DNA of 64,000 bases, taken from NCBI GenBank assembly GCA_037953745.1, contig JBAKBP010007985.1, positions 30,980 through 94,979 of the forward strand, given 5' to 3'. The position numbers were made by a program, and so were the translations under genes. Below are positions 28,546 through 40,050 of the stretch, one piece after another. The DNA comes from Lithodes maja. Its lineage: Eukaryota; Arthropoda; Malacostraca; Decapoda; Lithodidae. Below the pieces are notes generated by a model that was not told the origin of the DNA, did not search any database, and was given only the letters and a program-made list of their open reading frames with translations. Each line of letters begins with the position of its first letter. Position 1 is the first letter of the stretch.

Positions 28546-30689
28546 GTTGTTGATGTGTTGGAGGGAAGGTAGCAACTGGACGTCACTAATAAACCCTAGC
28601 GAGGACAGTTTTGTCAGGACTGCCTTTAGAGTCGTGGAATTCTCCCCGACTTTTTAAGGAAATTAATTGTGCATTGTAACACTCTCTGCCTTTTCTCTGG
28701 GGTCACGTCTATTGCTCCTAGTAGTACGGGGATGGTTATGTTATTAATATTCATCCTGTTTAAGGTGTCTTTAAGGATTGTTCTCATGGAGTGAAATCTT
28801 GGGCAATGCAGAAGAAAATGAGCGATGGTGTCTTCGGTGTTTCTGCACCAAGGGCAGTGTGGATCCGGGGCCAATTTCAATCTGTGTAGATGTTTGTTCA
28901 ACCCGGAATGACCGATTCTGAGGCGCGTAATTACGACATCGATGTTCCTAGTTTGGGATCGTGTCCATGGATGGGGTGATGAGTCGGTTCTGAAGAGGCC
29001 TAAGTGCTTTTCAGGGAGGAGGTTTGAAAGCTCTGTGTCCCATTCTTGTCTTGCCCTTGTTCTGCTCACTGCTGATAGTGTGTGGATGTCATGGGGTAGA
29101 GGCTCGATGGAAGTTAGCTGGTGTCCTAATTTGGCTGCCTCGTCTGCGATTGCGTTACCCTTAATGCCAACATGTGAGGGGATCCATTGTAGTTTGATAT
29201 TTCTGGGCGAGTTAAGTGTCGTGATGAGGATATGTTGTATGGTGTGGACTATGTTTCTATGCGATTCGGGATTGGGCGAGAGGAGTAGATGGAGTGAAGA
29301 TTGGGAATCTGTGTATATTACTATATTCTGTAGTGGGAGATGTGATTGGCAAAACTGGAGTGCTTTTTGGATTGCAAAAAGTTCTGAGGTGATGTTAGAG
29401 TGGGTGGCAGCGAGTTTCCATGACTGGCAGATGCTTATCTCTTCATAATAGACGGCTGCTGCAGCTGATGGGGGGGATGGGATGTATGAGCCGTCTGTAA
29501 AGATTGGGGAGTGGTTTGTGAATTTAGTGTGGTGTAGTTCGTTGAATAGGTGTTTGGCTTTGGCTGAGTCCTGTGATTTTTTGAAGGACGGATGTAGAGT
29601 TGTGAAGATCATGTTGGTTAGGGTTATCCACGGGGGGACTGGTGGAACTGGTGCTGTGGGTGCTGAATGGATTGTGGTGCCTGTCAGTCTTTGTAAAGTG
29701 TGAGCGGAGCGAGAGATGAAGGATGTTCGATATCCTTGCCTGTTTATGGGTCTGTTTGTCAATTCTCTGGTGACGGACAATTGTAGGGGATGGTTTTCTG
29801 GTAGCTGGGAAGCTTTCAATAGCCATTTGCTGTCTGTCAATTGTCTGGTACGATTAAGTGGCAGTAAACCTGCTTCGGCCTGGAGGGAGACTATTGGCGA
29901 TGAACAGAATGCTCCCAGCGCTATTCGAAGGGCTGAGTTTTGGATTGTGTTGAGCTTGTCTAGGTGTGTTGGAGCGGCTGAACCGTATACGGGGCTGCCA
30001 TATTGTACTTTGCTCTGGATATATACTGTATAGAATTTTAATAGCATTTCTCTACTGGCTCCCCATCTTGCCCCGGCCAGGTACTTCATGATGTTTAGAC
30101 GTTTTGTACAGGATGTGCGGAGGTAATCAATGTGTTTGTTCCACGTCAGGGAAGGGCCATCTAGTTTCAAGCCGAGGAAGGTATGTTCTCTCACTAGTTG
30201 AATTGGGGTGTTTTCGATGATTATGTTAGGTAATCTTGGAAGTCTTTTGCGGGTGAAGCACATTAGGGCGCTTTTCTGCTTGTTGATCTGAAGTCCCCAT
30301 TCTGTCGACCATTCTGCTATCAGGTCTGTGGCTTCCTGTAGGTGGTGTTCTGCTTCGTGTAGGGTTGTGGCTTCACATATAATGGCTACGTCATCGGCGT
30401 ATATCAGGTGGGTGGTGTGAGGTGTTTTGGGTATGTCTGACAATAGAGCATTGAATAGGGGTGGACTGATGCCTGAGCCTTGAGGTAGTCCTCTGTGATG
30501 GGGGTGTTCTTGAGATAGCGTGCCTCCTATTGCTACTTTAAATGTTCGGTGTTCTAAGAAGCTGTGAAACCATTTTAAGGGAAGTCCTTCAATGCCCATC
30601 TTTGATAGTTTATATAATATGCCTTTGTGGGAGGCTGAATCGAAGGCGCTTTTTAAGTCAAGGAATAGTATCAGCATTATTTTGTTGTT
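28546..30689 (-). mobile_element. I-clade LINE, 5' truncated, with 13-bp target duplication
   Basis: GTTCGCATACGTT flanks the element on both sides (28533-28545 and 30690-30702). The minus-strand element begins inside the reverse transcriptase and ends in a short 3' UTR with CAACAAC next to the duplication. The single large frame is intact over 683 codons. Confidence 0.85.
28626..30677 (-). CDS. LINE reverse transcriptase plus RNase H (I clade), 5' truncated
   Basis: The protein starts within the polymerase palm at FLDLKSAFDSASHKG. It continues with HRGLPQGSGISPPLF, catalytic YADDVAII near residue 95, a long thumb, and then an RNase H domain with FTDGSYIPS (about 392), ITSELFAIQKAL, YTDSQSS and WIPSHVGIKGNAIADEAAK. 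After that come a zinc-like CPWCRNTEDTIAHFLLHC and the C-terminus. RNase H after the reverse transcriptase is characteristic of the I group. There is no stop or frameshift, but the fingers domain and endonuclease are gone, so the copy cannot move by itself. Confidence 0.9.
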   Translation of the reverse strand: MLILFLDLKSAFDSASHKGILYKLSKMGIEGLPLKWFHSFLEHRTFKVAIGGTLSQEHPHHRGLPQGSGISPPLFNALLSDIPKTPHTTHLIYADDVAIICEATTLHEAEHHLQEATDLIAEWSTEWGLQINKQKSALMCFTRKRLPRLPNIIIENTPIQLVREHTFLGLKLDGPSLTWNKHIDYLRTSCTKRLNIMKYLAGARWGASREMLLKFYTVYIQSKVQYGSPVYGSAAPTHLDKLNTIQNSALRIALGAFCSSPIVSLQAEAGLLPLNRTRQLTDSKWLLKASQLPENHPLQLSVTRELTNRPINRQGYRTSFISRSAHTLQRLTGTTIHSAPTAPVPPVPPWITLTNMIFTTLHPSFKKSQDSAKAKHLFNELHHTKFTNHSPIFTDGSYIPSPPSAAAAVYYEEISICQSWKLAATHSNITSELFAIQKALQFCQSHLPLQNIVIYTDSQSSLHLLLSPNPESHRNIVHTIQHILITTLNSPRNIKLQWIPSHVGIKGNAIADEAAKLGHQLTSIEPLPHDIHTLSAVSRTRARQEWDTELSNLLPEKHLGLFRTDSSPHPWTRSQTRNIDVVITRLRIGHSGLNKHLHRLKLAPDPHCPWCRNTEDTIAHFLLHCPRFHSMRTILKDTLNRMNINNITIPVLLGAIDVTPEKRQRVLQCTINFLKKSGRIPRL

Positions 30690-31189
30690 GTTCGCATACG
30701 TTCAGAAAATTTTGTGCAACACTGTTGCCAGATACTAATCAATCCCATTATCATTATATCATAATGGATTTTACTCATTTGCATAATTTCAAATGCCTAG
30801 GACATTAATATAATATTTTCCTATCTTTTTTGTAGTGATATTTGTCTGATTTAGTGGTATATTGGTGTCTGTCTAGGGTTATAATGCATTGTGAAAGTTA
30901 CCTCTGCATCTCTGACTTGGCTTAAGTGCCCCTGCTTTCTTTGAGTAGTACACGGCAAGAGAAGCTTTCGGTTCTGTCTCAGAGTGTCAATTACTGTTCA
31001 AGGTAAACACAACTGCTAAATTCGACCTCATGTTCAAATAATATGTAATAGCATTATCTATGGTTGTATTAGACAACAATCGTGATAGGTTTCTATTTTA
31101 TGTGGATAAATAGTATTAAGCTGAATAAACTAAATACCGAAAGTTCACTAGAGTGGTAGTTGATACATATGAGGGAGGTAGAAGATAGG

Positions 31190-31735
31190 AGGGAAGGGCT
31201 AGGCAGTGTTGCCAGTTGTATCGCTAGATGTAGAGCTATTTACTTCAATTTAGCAGCCATTTTTTCATATCTAGAGAGATTTACTAGGGATAATTTAAAA
31301 ATGTCAGACATTCTAGTCATATTACATTGTAAAATTTGCAAAACAAACAAACCAAAACTCTTTAGAAATTGCAGCATTATTCTAACATTGTTTGACTATG
31401 TAGCAATATGCTAGCGACTTTTGAGAAAGGATCTAGCGGTATTTTGTGGAGACATACTGGGTGGTGGTTGCAGTGGTGCCAGTTGTAAAGCTACATATTA
31501 CCGCTAAATGTAGAGCTATTTACTTCAGTCTAGCAGCCATTTCTTTTATATCTAGAGACATTTACTAGGGATAATTTGAAAATTTCAGACATTCTAGTCA
31601 TACTACATTGTAAAATTTACAAAACAAACAAACCAAAACTCTTTAGAAATTGCAGCATTATCCTAACATTGTTTGGCTATGTAGCAACATGCTAGCTACT
31701 TTTGAGAAAGGATCTAGCGGTATTTCGTGGTAACA
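31190..31735. repeat. Tandem duplication, 281-bp period
   Basis: The segment with TAGAGCTATTTACTTCA, TTTAGAAATTGCAGCATTA and GAGAAAGGATCTAGCGGTA occurs twice, with TTTAGAAATTGC at 31361 and 31642. The two copies differ at scattered positions. No gene is seen in either. Confidence 0.9.
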
Positions 31736-32929
31736 CTTTAGGAGGGTTAAAATACGAGTCACACAGGCAATTGCCAAAACTTTAAAGGTCCATATCATTG
31801 TTATTAAACTAAGCATTTGGCAAAGGGAGGAATTGTTAAAAACCTTAGCCAATACTCTGTCATTCACCAAAAATAAATTTGAATTTATCATTATTATTTG
31901 GTAGGGTAGGTATGTATAGGTAGGTTGGCTAAATAATTGCTGGAATTCGTAGGGACTCGAACGGTTTTGAGAGAGTTAAATAAAAAAACAAAAGTTAGGA
32001 CTGAATAATAAAGAGATTATGTTATTAAGCAAAACTGGGGGACGCGTGGAAGCCTATAGACTGTAGACGGTAAACTTTGTGTGTGGTAGCGAATTCGGTT
32101 TTAAAGTAATTTAAGAATAGACAGTTTTCAATGCTGCGGCCAAACTATTCCACCCATTTATATTGTTTTGGTATCAAAACGTTCGGAATCGCGAGCCTCA
32201 CCCAACTACGCAAGCATGGCTCTGATCATCGGCGTAGTTTTCAAGATGTGGAATTTTAAGTGGAATTCGAGGTTTTTTCAAGATTGCCGGAAAAAAACCC
32301 ACGTGCAAAAGCAAAACCTTCTCTATAAAATTTGCGGAGCATTACTAGGGGAGTGCGTATACCAAAGCCCAGTCGTTTCCTGTGAGTGGGAGAGACGGTA
32401 TTTAAGCGTCAAGTTTTTCGGGAAATCGGCTGCCACGGACCTGTTTGGCCACCATGCCGGATGTTTAGCATATCAAAAGTTGCCCAATACAAAAACGCAC
32501 CTCTTGTGAAAGTTTGATCCCGATCCAAAAAGCGGTTCTGGAGTTATTACGTCGAAACCGGCGCGTAAGAAACATTTGGATGAAATTCCAGGTTTAATGA
32601 TTACAATAGGGGTTCCCCGTAGGGGATGAACCCCTAATAATAAGAGAGACTCTCTCTCTGACTCTGTACTGAACGGGTTAACCTGGGTACCCTTTTTCAA
32701 TCCTGTCGCCAACACATACATATCAGGTGTTGTCATCTGTCTGTCATTTATATGTCAGTAGCCACCTGACTGGTCCATAATAATAACATGATGACAGTGG
32801 TACAGGATAATGTTATATATATTGTTGTTGTTGTTGTTGTCAGTTCAGTCAGTCAATACATCATCAGGGATCCAATAAACGCCTCACGCCTGGCTCTACT
32901 GTTGTCATATTTGTTTATAGTTTGGATAA
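31736..32929. other. No gene recognised
   Basis: A plus-strand frame of 113 codons at 32168-32509 is open but shows no domain I know. A GTT-rich run lies at 32822-32839. Confidence 0.45.
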
Positions 32930-33066
32930 ATGAGCTACATCAGACTTTCTTCTATTCAACAGCTGAGCTCTGGAACTCTCTCCCAGAATCAGTCTTTCCC
33001 TCTTGCTATGACTTAAATTACTTAAAACTCTGTGTGTCCAGGCATTTTGGCTCGAGCGTCCCTTGA
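32930..33066 (+). pseudogene. LINE C-terminal fragment
   Basis: The frame reads FFYSTAELWNSLPESVFPSC, then YDLNYLKLCVSRHF, the characteristic tail after the reverse transcriptase thumb in several LINE groups (aromatic-x-R/S-T-A-x-LWNSLP). No polymerase precedes it. A very short 5'-truncated insertion is likely. Confidence 0.6.
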
Positions 33067-33869
33067 TTTTGGCCTTGTCACTCTTTCAACTCTGGGGGAG
33101 TCACTCGCTACAGGCAGTTCTGCCTTTTGCCTCTCTCACTCACATAGAACAATAAATCCTCCAGTTAATCGAGTAAAACTTGTTACATTATGAACATGTA
33201 TATATATATTATATATTGTAGCTGTGAGGTGGAGAGGATACGATGGCGTCATTTGTTCCTATTATTCTGTTTATCTATTTACTAACCTTATCCTATTTAC
33301 TTATCCTATTCCCGCCGGCTTTAACACCGCCAACAGCTCCGCATCGCCACTGAGAAATCTTGATCCTAATTTGAGTATTTCATATCCCAATTCCCTTTAT
33401 TCATTGCATGAACAGTAGTTAAGTGCTTGTTTAACCTCCACATAGTTCTGTAGTTGCCGTGCATGTTATTTTATTGCTTTTCTGACTGATAAACATTGTT
33501 GTTTACATTTGTTATCCTAGCTTGTAGCAGACGACGCACGCGCACCTCTAATCAACCTAGCTTTGTATTTTCTTATTAACTCTAGTAGTTATCGTATTCA
33601 GTATCCTACTGTAGCTATATATATCTGTAATTTTAGTTGTTGCTTGCATGATCTTGTAGTAACCTTTGACTGATAACTTTGTTTATCTAAATATAATCCT
33701 GCTTGACTAGCCTACAGTCACACCAGCGCCATCTGTTGATACAGTATATTAACCCCTTGTGTGCAGTTACACTTTATTCTTATATAATCTCTATTTGGTG
33801 AATTGTATATTTAGTTACATATTCTATTATATATATATATATATTTGTTTTGCTTTTTTTTAGGTAGGT
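33067..33869. other. No gene seen
   Basis: AT-rich sequence with TA dinucleotide runs at about 33203-33219 and 33828-33843. No coding or RNA gene signal was found. Confidence 0.5.
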
Positions 33870-34333
33870 TATCACCCCTGGTAGCCTACTTCTGCATATT
33901 TCATACTTGTTTGTTTTTGGTTATTTTTGTTTTCGGTTAGTCTAGCCCTGGTGGCCTATTTCTGCGTACGGTACTTCAATTTTTAAATTTTCAGTTAGGC
34001 TATCACCGCTGGTGGTCTATTTCTGCGTACCGGTATTTCATAATTTTTGTTTTCGGTTATTTTTGTTTTCGATTAGTCTAGGCTATCATCCCTGGTGGCC
34101 TATTTCTGCATACCGGTATTTCATAATTTTTGTTTTCGGTTATTTTTGTTTTCGGTTATTTCTGCGTACTTCAATTTTTAAATTTTCAGTTAGGCTATCA
34201 CCGCTGGTGGCTTATTTCTGCGTACCGGTATTTCATAATTTTTGTTTTCGGTTAGGATAGGCTATAACCCCTGGTGGCCTATTTCTGTTTAAATAAACAT
34301 AACATTTTGTTCGGTTCGGCTATCAATGCGTAT

Positions 34334-34369
<36 letters not shown>

Positions 34370-34438
34370 GTTAGGCTATCACCGCTGATAACCTATTTGT
34401 GTGTATTTCAACATTTTTGTTTTCGGTTAGGCCTATTT
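33870..34438. repeat. Irregular minisatellite with TTTTGTTTTCGGTTA
   Basis: Modules GGTGGCCTATTTCTGCGTAC, CGGTATTTCATAATTTTTG and TTTTCGGTTAGGCTATCACC recur about six to eight times with variable lengths. A T tract of about 30 lies at 34339-34368. It leads directly into the 5' end of the CR1-like LINE, so part may be that element's 5' region. Confidence 0.7.
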
Positions 34439-34553
34439 AAGTAAGTGAAGCGACCTGAAGGGAGTGAAGTGTTTTTAAAGTGAGTTTAGTGTTTTTAAAG
34501 TGAGTTAAGTGTTTTTAAGTGAGTGAAGTGATCTGAAGAAAGTGATCGTCACC

Positions 34554-35140
34554 ATGCCTCGTGCCTGTACGAACTGCGCCGGTAGGTTTGGTGCTTCCAT
34601 GTTTGCTCCTGCCGATCCACAAGTCTGCCGACTCTGCCAGCAACGAGAGGATTTGACAGCAAAATTGGATGAAGCCCACAACAAGATCAACGCCCTCACC
34701 AGGAAGCTGGAATCACTCCAAGAGTTTGTAACACTCAACGTTGGAGTATCACTAACTCCAATTGTTTCAACTCCAGCATCCACCACCACCCCAACGTCAT
34801 CTGCCAACAATCCAACACCTGCAGTAGACACTGCAGCAGATGCTTCTGACGAACCTGAGCCGACATCAAACCAGGACAGCCGCCCTGTTCACCTTAGTCT
34901 CTCCCCCACTCCTCGTGCAAGAAGCCTGCTAGCACGAACAGTACCAACCCCTCGCCCCCGTTCTAACCACTCCTCTCCCCGACCTGTACGTAGAGTCCCG
35001 CCACCGCAGGTTTCCGGATTTACACCAGTGAGGAACGGTGCACGGCCAACGCAGAAAAGGTCTCATCTACCAGTCACAATGTCAAACAGATTTGAGATAT
35101 TGGTAGAGATGGAAGACGAACCAGAAGAGACCAGGCTCGT
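34554..35140 (+). pseudogene. CR1-like ORF1, N-terminal part
   Basis: It starts at ATG 34554 in the context GTCACCATGC. The N-terminus has CTNCAGRFG and CRLCQQRED, a zinc-ribbon or PHD-like pair of Cys motifs, then a short coiled coil (LTAKLDEAHNKINALTRKLE) and a long Ser/Pro/Thr-rich linker. At 35141-35145 a run of five G changes frame just before the esterase domain, so the upstream frame continues as unrelated sequence to 35279. Confidence 0.8.
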
Positions 35141-35670
35141 TGGGGGATTCCATCCTACGAGGACAGGTCGAAGAGTTCTGCGACAGAGTCCCAAATCAAC
35201 GAAAAAGATTTTGCATCCCAGGAGCTGGACTGGACGACATTGTGGAAGCCTTCGAAGATACCACAAAGGATGCAAATGAAAATACCCTTTTTGTCATCCA
35301 TGCTGGTTCAAATGACGTCATGCGCACCAGATCCGAAGAGTTGATGGAGAAATATCGCAAGATGATCCAGCACTACAAAAACAAGTCAATGAATATCATC
35401 ATCTCAGGCATTCTCCCCAAGATCGACGCACCTGACAAATTCTACGACAAGGCCTTCAGCACAAATAGCCGACTAAAATATTTGTGTCTGAGGGAAGAAG
35501 TTGAATTCATCAACCTCTTGGACAACTTCTACAACCAGCCGACTCTGTTCCACAAGGCTGGCACTCATCTAAACCCTGTGGGTTCAGCACGCATGGGTCG
35601 TCTCCTACACGAAGCAGTCCGCATCCATGAATCAAAAAACGCCATCCGAGAAGAAGCAGCAGTGACATAA
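35140..35670 (+). pseudogene. CR1-like ORF1, SGNH esterase domain
   Basis: This frame holds block I GDSILRGQ with the candidate Ser nucleophile, a block II Gly in CIPGAGLDDI, block III HAGSNDV and block V GTHLNPVGSARMG with the His. CR1-type ORF1 proteins are known to carry such an esterase domain, thought to act with the RNA-protein particle. It is out of frame with the Cys-rich N-terminus by one base in the preceding G run. Confidence 0.85.
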
Positions 35671-35753
35671 ATCATCCAACGCCAAGAAAAAAACAGAGGC
35701 AACCGAGGACCACCAGCGATAAGGACCGAAGACAGCGAGGACCGAGGACAGCC

Positions 35754-36494
35754 ATGAACATAAATGTAGATCCGACAAGAACCAAAAATATTATTAAAGA
35801 GCGTTCCGTGAGTTCTAAAATAACAACTTTAAAGGTTTTCTATGCAAACGCTTGTAGCATACGCAATAAATTTTCAGATTTAGAGGAGCTAGTGTTTACA
35901 GAAAATTATGATGTGATTGGCATAACAGAATCTTGGCTCAATACAGAAGATAGAGACTTTTTAGCAGAGTATTCACTTCCCGGTTATGTAATGTTTGAGA
36001 AAAGCCGAATAAATCGAAATGGAGGTGGCGTTTTACTTTATATCAAAGAAAGTCTTAACCCTACCCTCTTGTCAAAACCTCAAATTGTGAACGTCGACGC
36101 ATCTTTTGTGCTAATAAAGAATAATAAAGGTACAAAAATAATACTTGCATTAATATACAGACCTCCAACTCAATCAGTGCAAACTGACCGAGAAATTTAC
36201 GAACAAATTGCAGATGTAAGTAACTCACAAGATACCGTAATTTGTGGCGACTTTAATTTACCTGTGACCAAGTGGGGCGATACTCTTACTTCACACTCCG
36301 GACATGACTTGTATACGAACTTGCAAGAGAGTTCGCTTTATCAATTTGTTCGAACGCCAACCCGTGGTAATAACGTTCTTGACATTGTACTTGCAACAAA
36401 AGAAGAATTAATAGAGAATTTGAATGTTGGTGATGAATTCAGTAACAGCGACCATCGTACGATAACTTTCACTTTAAAGTTTACTTTACCTTAG
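35754..36494 (+). pseudogene. CR1-like ORF2, AP endonuclease part
   Basis: Motifs are YANACSIRNKFSDL, ITESWLN, GGGVLLYIK, ALIYRPP, ICGDFNLP and NSDHRTITF. This is a complete AP-endonuclease domain of about 240 residues. Directly after the SDH motif the frame ends (TAG 36492-36494) and the next coding sequence is already the end of the linker before the polymerase, so about a hundred codons of linker appear to be deleted. Confidence 0.88.
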
Positions 36495-37516
36495 AGTTAC
36501 ATATTGCGAATCAAAGTAAAACAAACCCGAAAGAATTCTATAGTTATATCAGAAAGAAAAAAGTAGTTACTTCAACTGTTGGACCGTTAGTCGATGAAAA
36601 TGGAGAATACACCAAAGACGAAGTACAAATGAGTAATGCCCTGAATACCTTTTTTGCATCAGTTTTAACAACAGAAGACCTCAGTGATATCCCTACACCA
36701 TCGCCGATTCAGATTGATAATTCAGATGTTTTAAGCAATATCACCGTTACAGAGAGAGAAGTATTGAATTGTTTAGATAAACTCAAGGTAAATAAAACGC
36801 CTGGACCTGATACAATCTCGCCTAGAGTTCTAAAGGAGGCTAAGGATGAGCTCTCCAAACCACTGACATTACTATTCAATAAATCCTTGCAGTCTGGAAC
36901 TATGCCTGATCAGTGGAAGCTAGCCAACGTAACACCGATATTCAAAAAAGGCAGCAAATCCCTACCCAGTAACTATCGTCCAATTAGCTTAACCTCAGTT
37001 GTATGTAAAATGCTAGAAACGGTCATACGAGACAGACTCGTAAATCACTTAGAGGAAAATAACATACTTAAAGATACTCAACACGGCTTTCGTAAGAAAC
37101 GTTCCTGTTTAACAAACCTCTTAGACTTCTTCCACGATATCCTCAACCTCTACGATGAGAGTAAAGCTGTAGATATTATATACCTTGATTTTCAAAAGGC
37201 ATTTGACAAAGTTCCCCACAAACGTTTACTGATAAAACTAAAAGCGCATGGAATACAAGACGGTGTGTTGAAATGGATAGAAAATTGGCTCAGCGACAGA
37301 AAGCAAAGAGTAGTCATAAACGGTAAGGCATCTAAATGGACCAATGTAAGTAGCGGGGTACCCCAGGGATCGGTACTAGGACCAATTCTCTTTCTAATTT
37401 ACATCAACGACATAGATGAGGGTCTCACCTGTACAATCTCAAAATTTGCTGACGATACAAAATTTCAAATAGCGTACTCTCAAAAGAACAAGTTGACGAT
37501 ATGCAACACAATCTAG
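36494..37516 (+). pseudogene. CR1-like ORF2, reverse transcriptase first part
   Basis: In the frame starting near 36494 the linker end (NPKEFYSYIRKKK) leads to TPGPDTISPRVLKEA, FKKGSKSLPSNYRPISLTS, HGFRKKRSCLTNLLDF, YLDFQKAFDKVPHKRLL, SSGVPQGSVLGPILF and the catalytic FADDTKF. A one-base indel between FADDTK and 37501 ends the frame at 37516. Confidence 0.88.
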
Positions 37517-38270
37517 ATAAATTGTCATGTTGGGCCCAAATTTGGCAAATGAGTTTCAATGCGGATAAATGTAAAGTACTACATATCGGATACCTAAATG
37601 AGAAAGCAAACTATTCGATGAATGGCACTCAGCTTAAGAATGTAAACAGAGAAACCGATCTGGGAGTAACAATATCGAGTAACCTAAAACCGAGTCAACA
37701 ATGTTCAGAAGTTGTTAAGAAGGCAAACAAAATAATTGGCTTTATAGGCATGTCATTTGAGCATAAATCCAAAGAAGTTATCCTAACCCTTTACAATTCC
37801 TTAGTCCGCCCTCTTCTGGAATACTGCGTTCAATCCTGGTGCCCTTATTACCAAAAAGATATAAACAAGCTAGAACGAGTTCAACGTAGAGTTACCAAAA
37901 TGATACCTAGCCTAAAGAACAAACCATACGAAGAGCGTCTTAGAGAATTAAATCTATTTCCTTTAACCCAGCGCAGATTAAGAGGTGACTTAATTCAAGT
38001 GTTCAAAATCATCAAAGGCATCGACAATATGAACTGTAGTAAGTACTTCACTATCGACCAATCTAATTACACGCGGGGAAACGGTTGCAAAATTATTGGT
38101 AAATCTTTTAACTCACACGAATCTAAGAATTTCTTCTTCAATCGAGTTGTCAACTTGTGAAATGGGCTTCCCCGAGACGTTATAGACTGCATCACCGTTG
38201 ATTCATTTAAACTCCGCGTAGACAAATATCTCGCATCAAACCCGCGACTGACTGCGTTTGTAAATGAATA
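37501..38270 (+). pseudogene. CR1-like ORF2, reverse transcriptase thumb and tail
   Basis: It continues with DKLSCWAQIWQMSFNADKCK, TDLGVTISSNLKPSQQC, LEYCVQSWCPYY and ERVQRRVTKMIPSLKN. TGA at 38158-38160 stands where this family has Trp (the codon precedes NGLPRDVI), most simply a TGG-to-TGA change. The frame then runs to a TAA at 38268-38270. Confidence 0.85.
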
Positions 38271-38289
38271 ACTTTATTTTATCCCCCCC

Positions 38290-38706
38290 TCAGTTACTAA
38301 CCCATCTGTCCCCTACTAACTTCCTAATCCTGCCACGGACATTAGTTCCAGGGCAGTAATTCCCTTTCCAATGTTCCCTTACCCACTCTAAACCACTGTT
38401 TGGACACTTGATCCTCAGTGTTTTGGAGGACAAGCAACCTAGAAGGGTCACTAGATCTGTTGTTGCTTGATTTTCTTTGTACTCCTTTGTACTGATAACC
38501 TGTGGGAGGCTAAAGGTTATTTGAGATATTATATATACTCCTTTGATTCCTAGAGGTTCTTCCTGTACTATATAGTAATACACAATGTTAGCAAATATAA
38601 AATTGTAATGGCGCCATGGTATAGAAGATATTAATGGGATCCTTCTACTATTCCCTCTTGATCTCTTCTCACATTTAGTGAAACGAGGTTGGCGACTGAT
38701 TGACAT
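38290..38706 (-). other. Unrecognised 138-codon ORF, possibly not coding
   Basis: The frame starts MSISRQPRFTKCEKRSRGNS and ends GRIRKLVGDRWVSN. I recognise no family. It begins almost where the CR1-like element ends and could be a chance frame or part of another repeat. No neighbour supports a function. Confidence 0.15.
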
Positions 38707-40008
38707 TTTTGGCCCAGACTTCCTGCTTCTTCCACCAGGCTAAAGTGGGGGACGACCCAAGATATGAGAGAGAGAGCGAGAGAGAGACAGAGAGAGTCTG
38801 TGAACAATATATTGAGTCACTTCAGCTGCTGTAATATAATTCTGTGTAAGCGAATGTACCCTTTGCAAGTGGGCACTAGGCTTTTTGGTGTACGTATGGC
38901 GCGTACATATACATACAGTATTTCACATAAGAGCGTACACATACACCCGCACTGCATAAGTCAAGTACAACTACATACACATGCTTTGCAATATAATTAA
39001 AACTGATAATTTCATACATACAATTGCTCTTCCTTTAATAGCAAATACTTTTCGCTTAATTTACAGGAAGACAGAGCACGTTAGGCCACATAGGCTAAAT
39101 TGCTTTCGTATTTGGTCATATACCAGTTATAGCGCCTTTTTTAAGTTTCGTAAGTTTATAGGTAGTATTACAATGAATATTCAACAAGCTTCCTCATATT
39201 CCCATGCTTCTTGCCTTTTCTGTTTACTATTTGTATTCTAGTCTTTTGTGTCGTCCTTCCTCCCATTCTCCAGTCCTCCATACACACACACAACAATTGA
39301 ACGCTCCGACACAACAAATCCTGTATTCCACGGCAAATGGTTATTGTCAAATATTTTTTTTTTTTGCCATTATAGCTCTTTAACCCCACATTTTCCTTGA
39401 TCTCCATAGCCCTCCCCACAAGTGGGGGCTGTGGTTGTAGATTGTTGAAAAATAGCTAAATACTAATTTATGCTCCAAATCATTGCAATGCAACACTATA
39501 TCTGAACGAAAAAACACATTGAAGGAACAAATATTTACTAAAATCGCTGTTGGTGCTAAGTCAGGTTTACCCGCTAACGGTGTGAAGTCTTAAGCTTTAC
39601 AATACTACATTACTTATATTTATATTGATTACCACATTAACAACATTAATTACATCCAGTATTATATATAAACATAAGTTTATACAGAAATATAATACTA
39701 TAGCATTTTCCTAAGATAATCAAAACTAGATATGTGAGGATGATCTTTTAGCCTATAGATGTATGTGTGGAGAGAGAGAGAGATTGATTTTGATTTTGCC
39801 CCGAGGGGCGAGTTTATTGAGCAGCGCCCCCCATCCTGTGAGGGGACAACCACTAGTAAGGCGATACATACTGCTCAAAGAGCCATTATTCCACTGAAAC
39901 AACAGCATCGTCGTCTGGTTACATTCATATTTGTGTTTATAAGTCAGGTTGGCATTATTCAGATGTGTTATTATAGTTTCCTCATTTAATTGTCACATGG
40001 TCTGTATA

Positions 40009-40050
<42 letters not shown>

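Larger units (their letters stand above)
34439..38285 (+). mobile_element. CR1-like LINE with esterase ORF1
   Basis: A 5' region of short GTGAGT(T)AAGTGTTTTTAA repeats (34450-34540) precedes ORF1, with a Cys-rich N-terminus and an SGNH esterase domain. ORF2 with AP endonuclease and reverse transcriptase follows, with the 3' end near 38285. ORF1 has one frameshift. ORF2 has an internal deletion, one frameshift and one nonsense codon. Confidence 0.85.

Noticed and set aside
28942..30033. Plus-strand frames across 28.9-30.0 kb
   Set aside because: Antisense to the I-type LINE polymerase and RNase H, with no motif of their own.
32168..32509. 113-codon ORF as a host gene
   Set aside because: No recognisable family, no conserved motif and no neighbour supporting a gene; length is compatible with chance.
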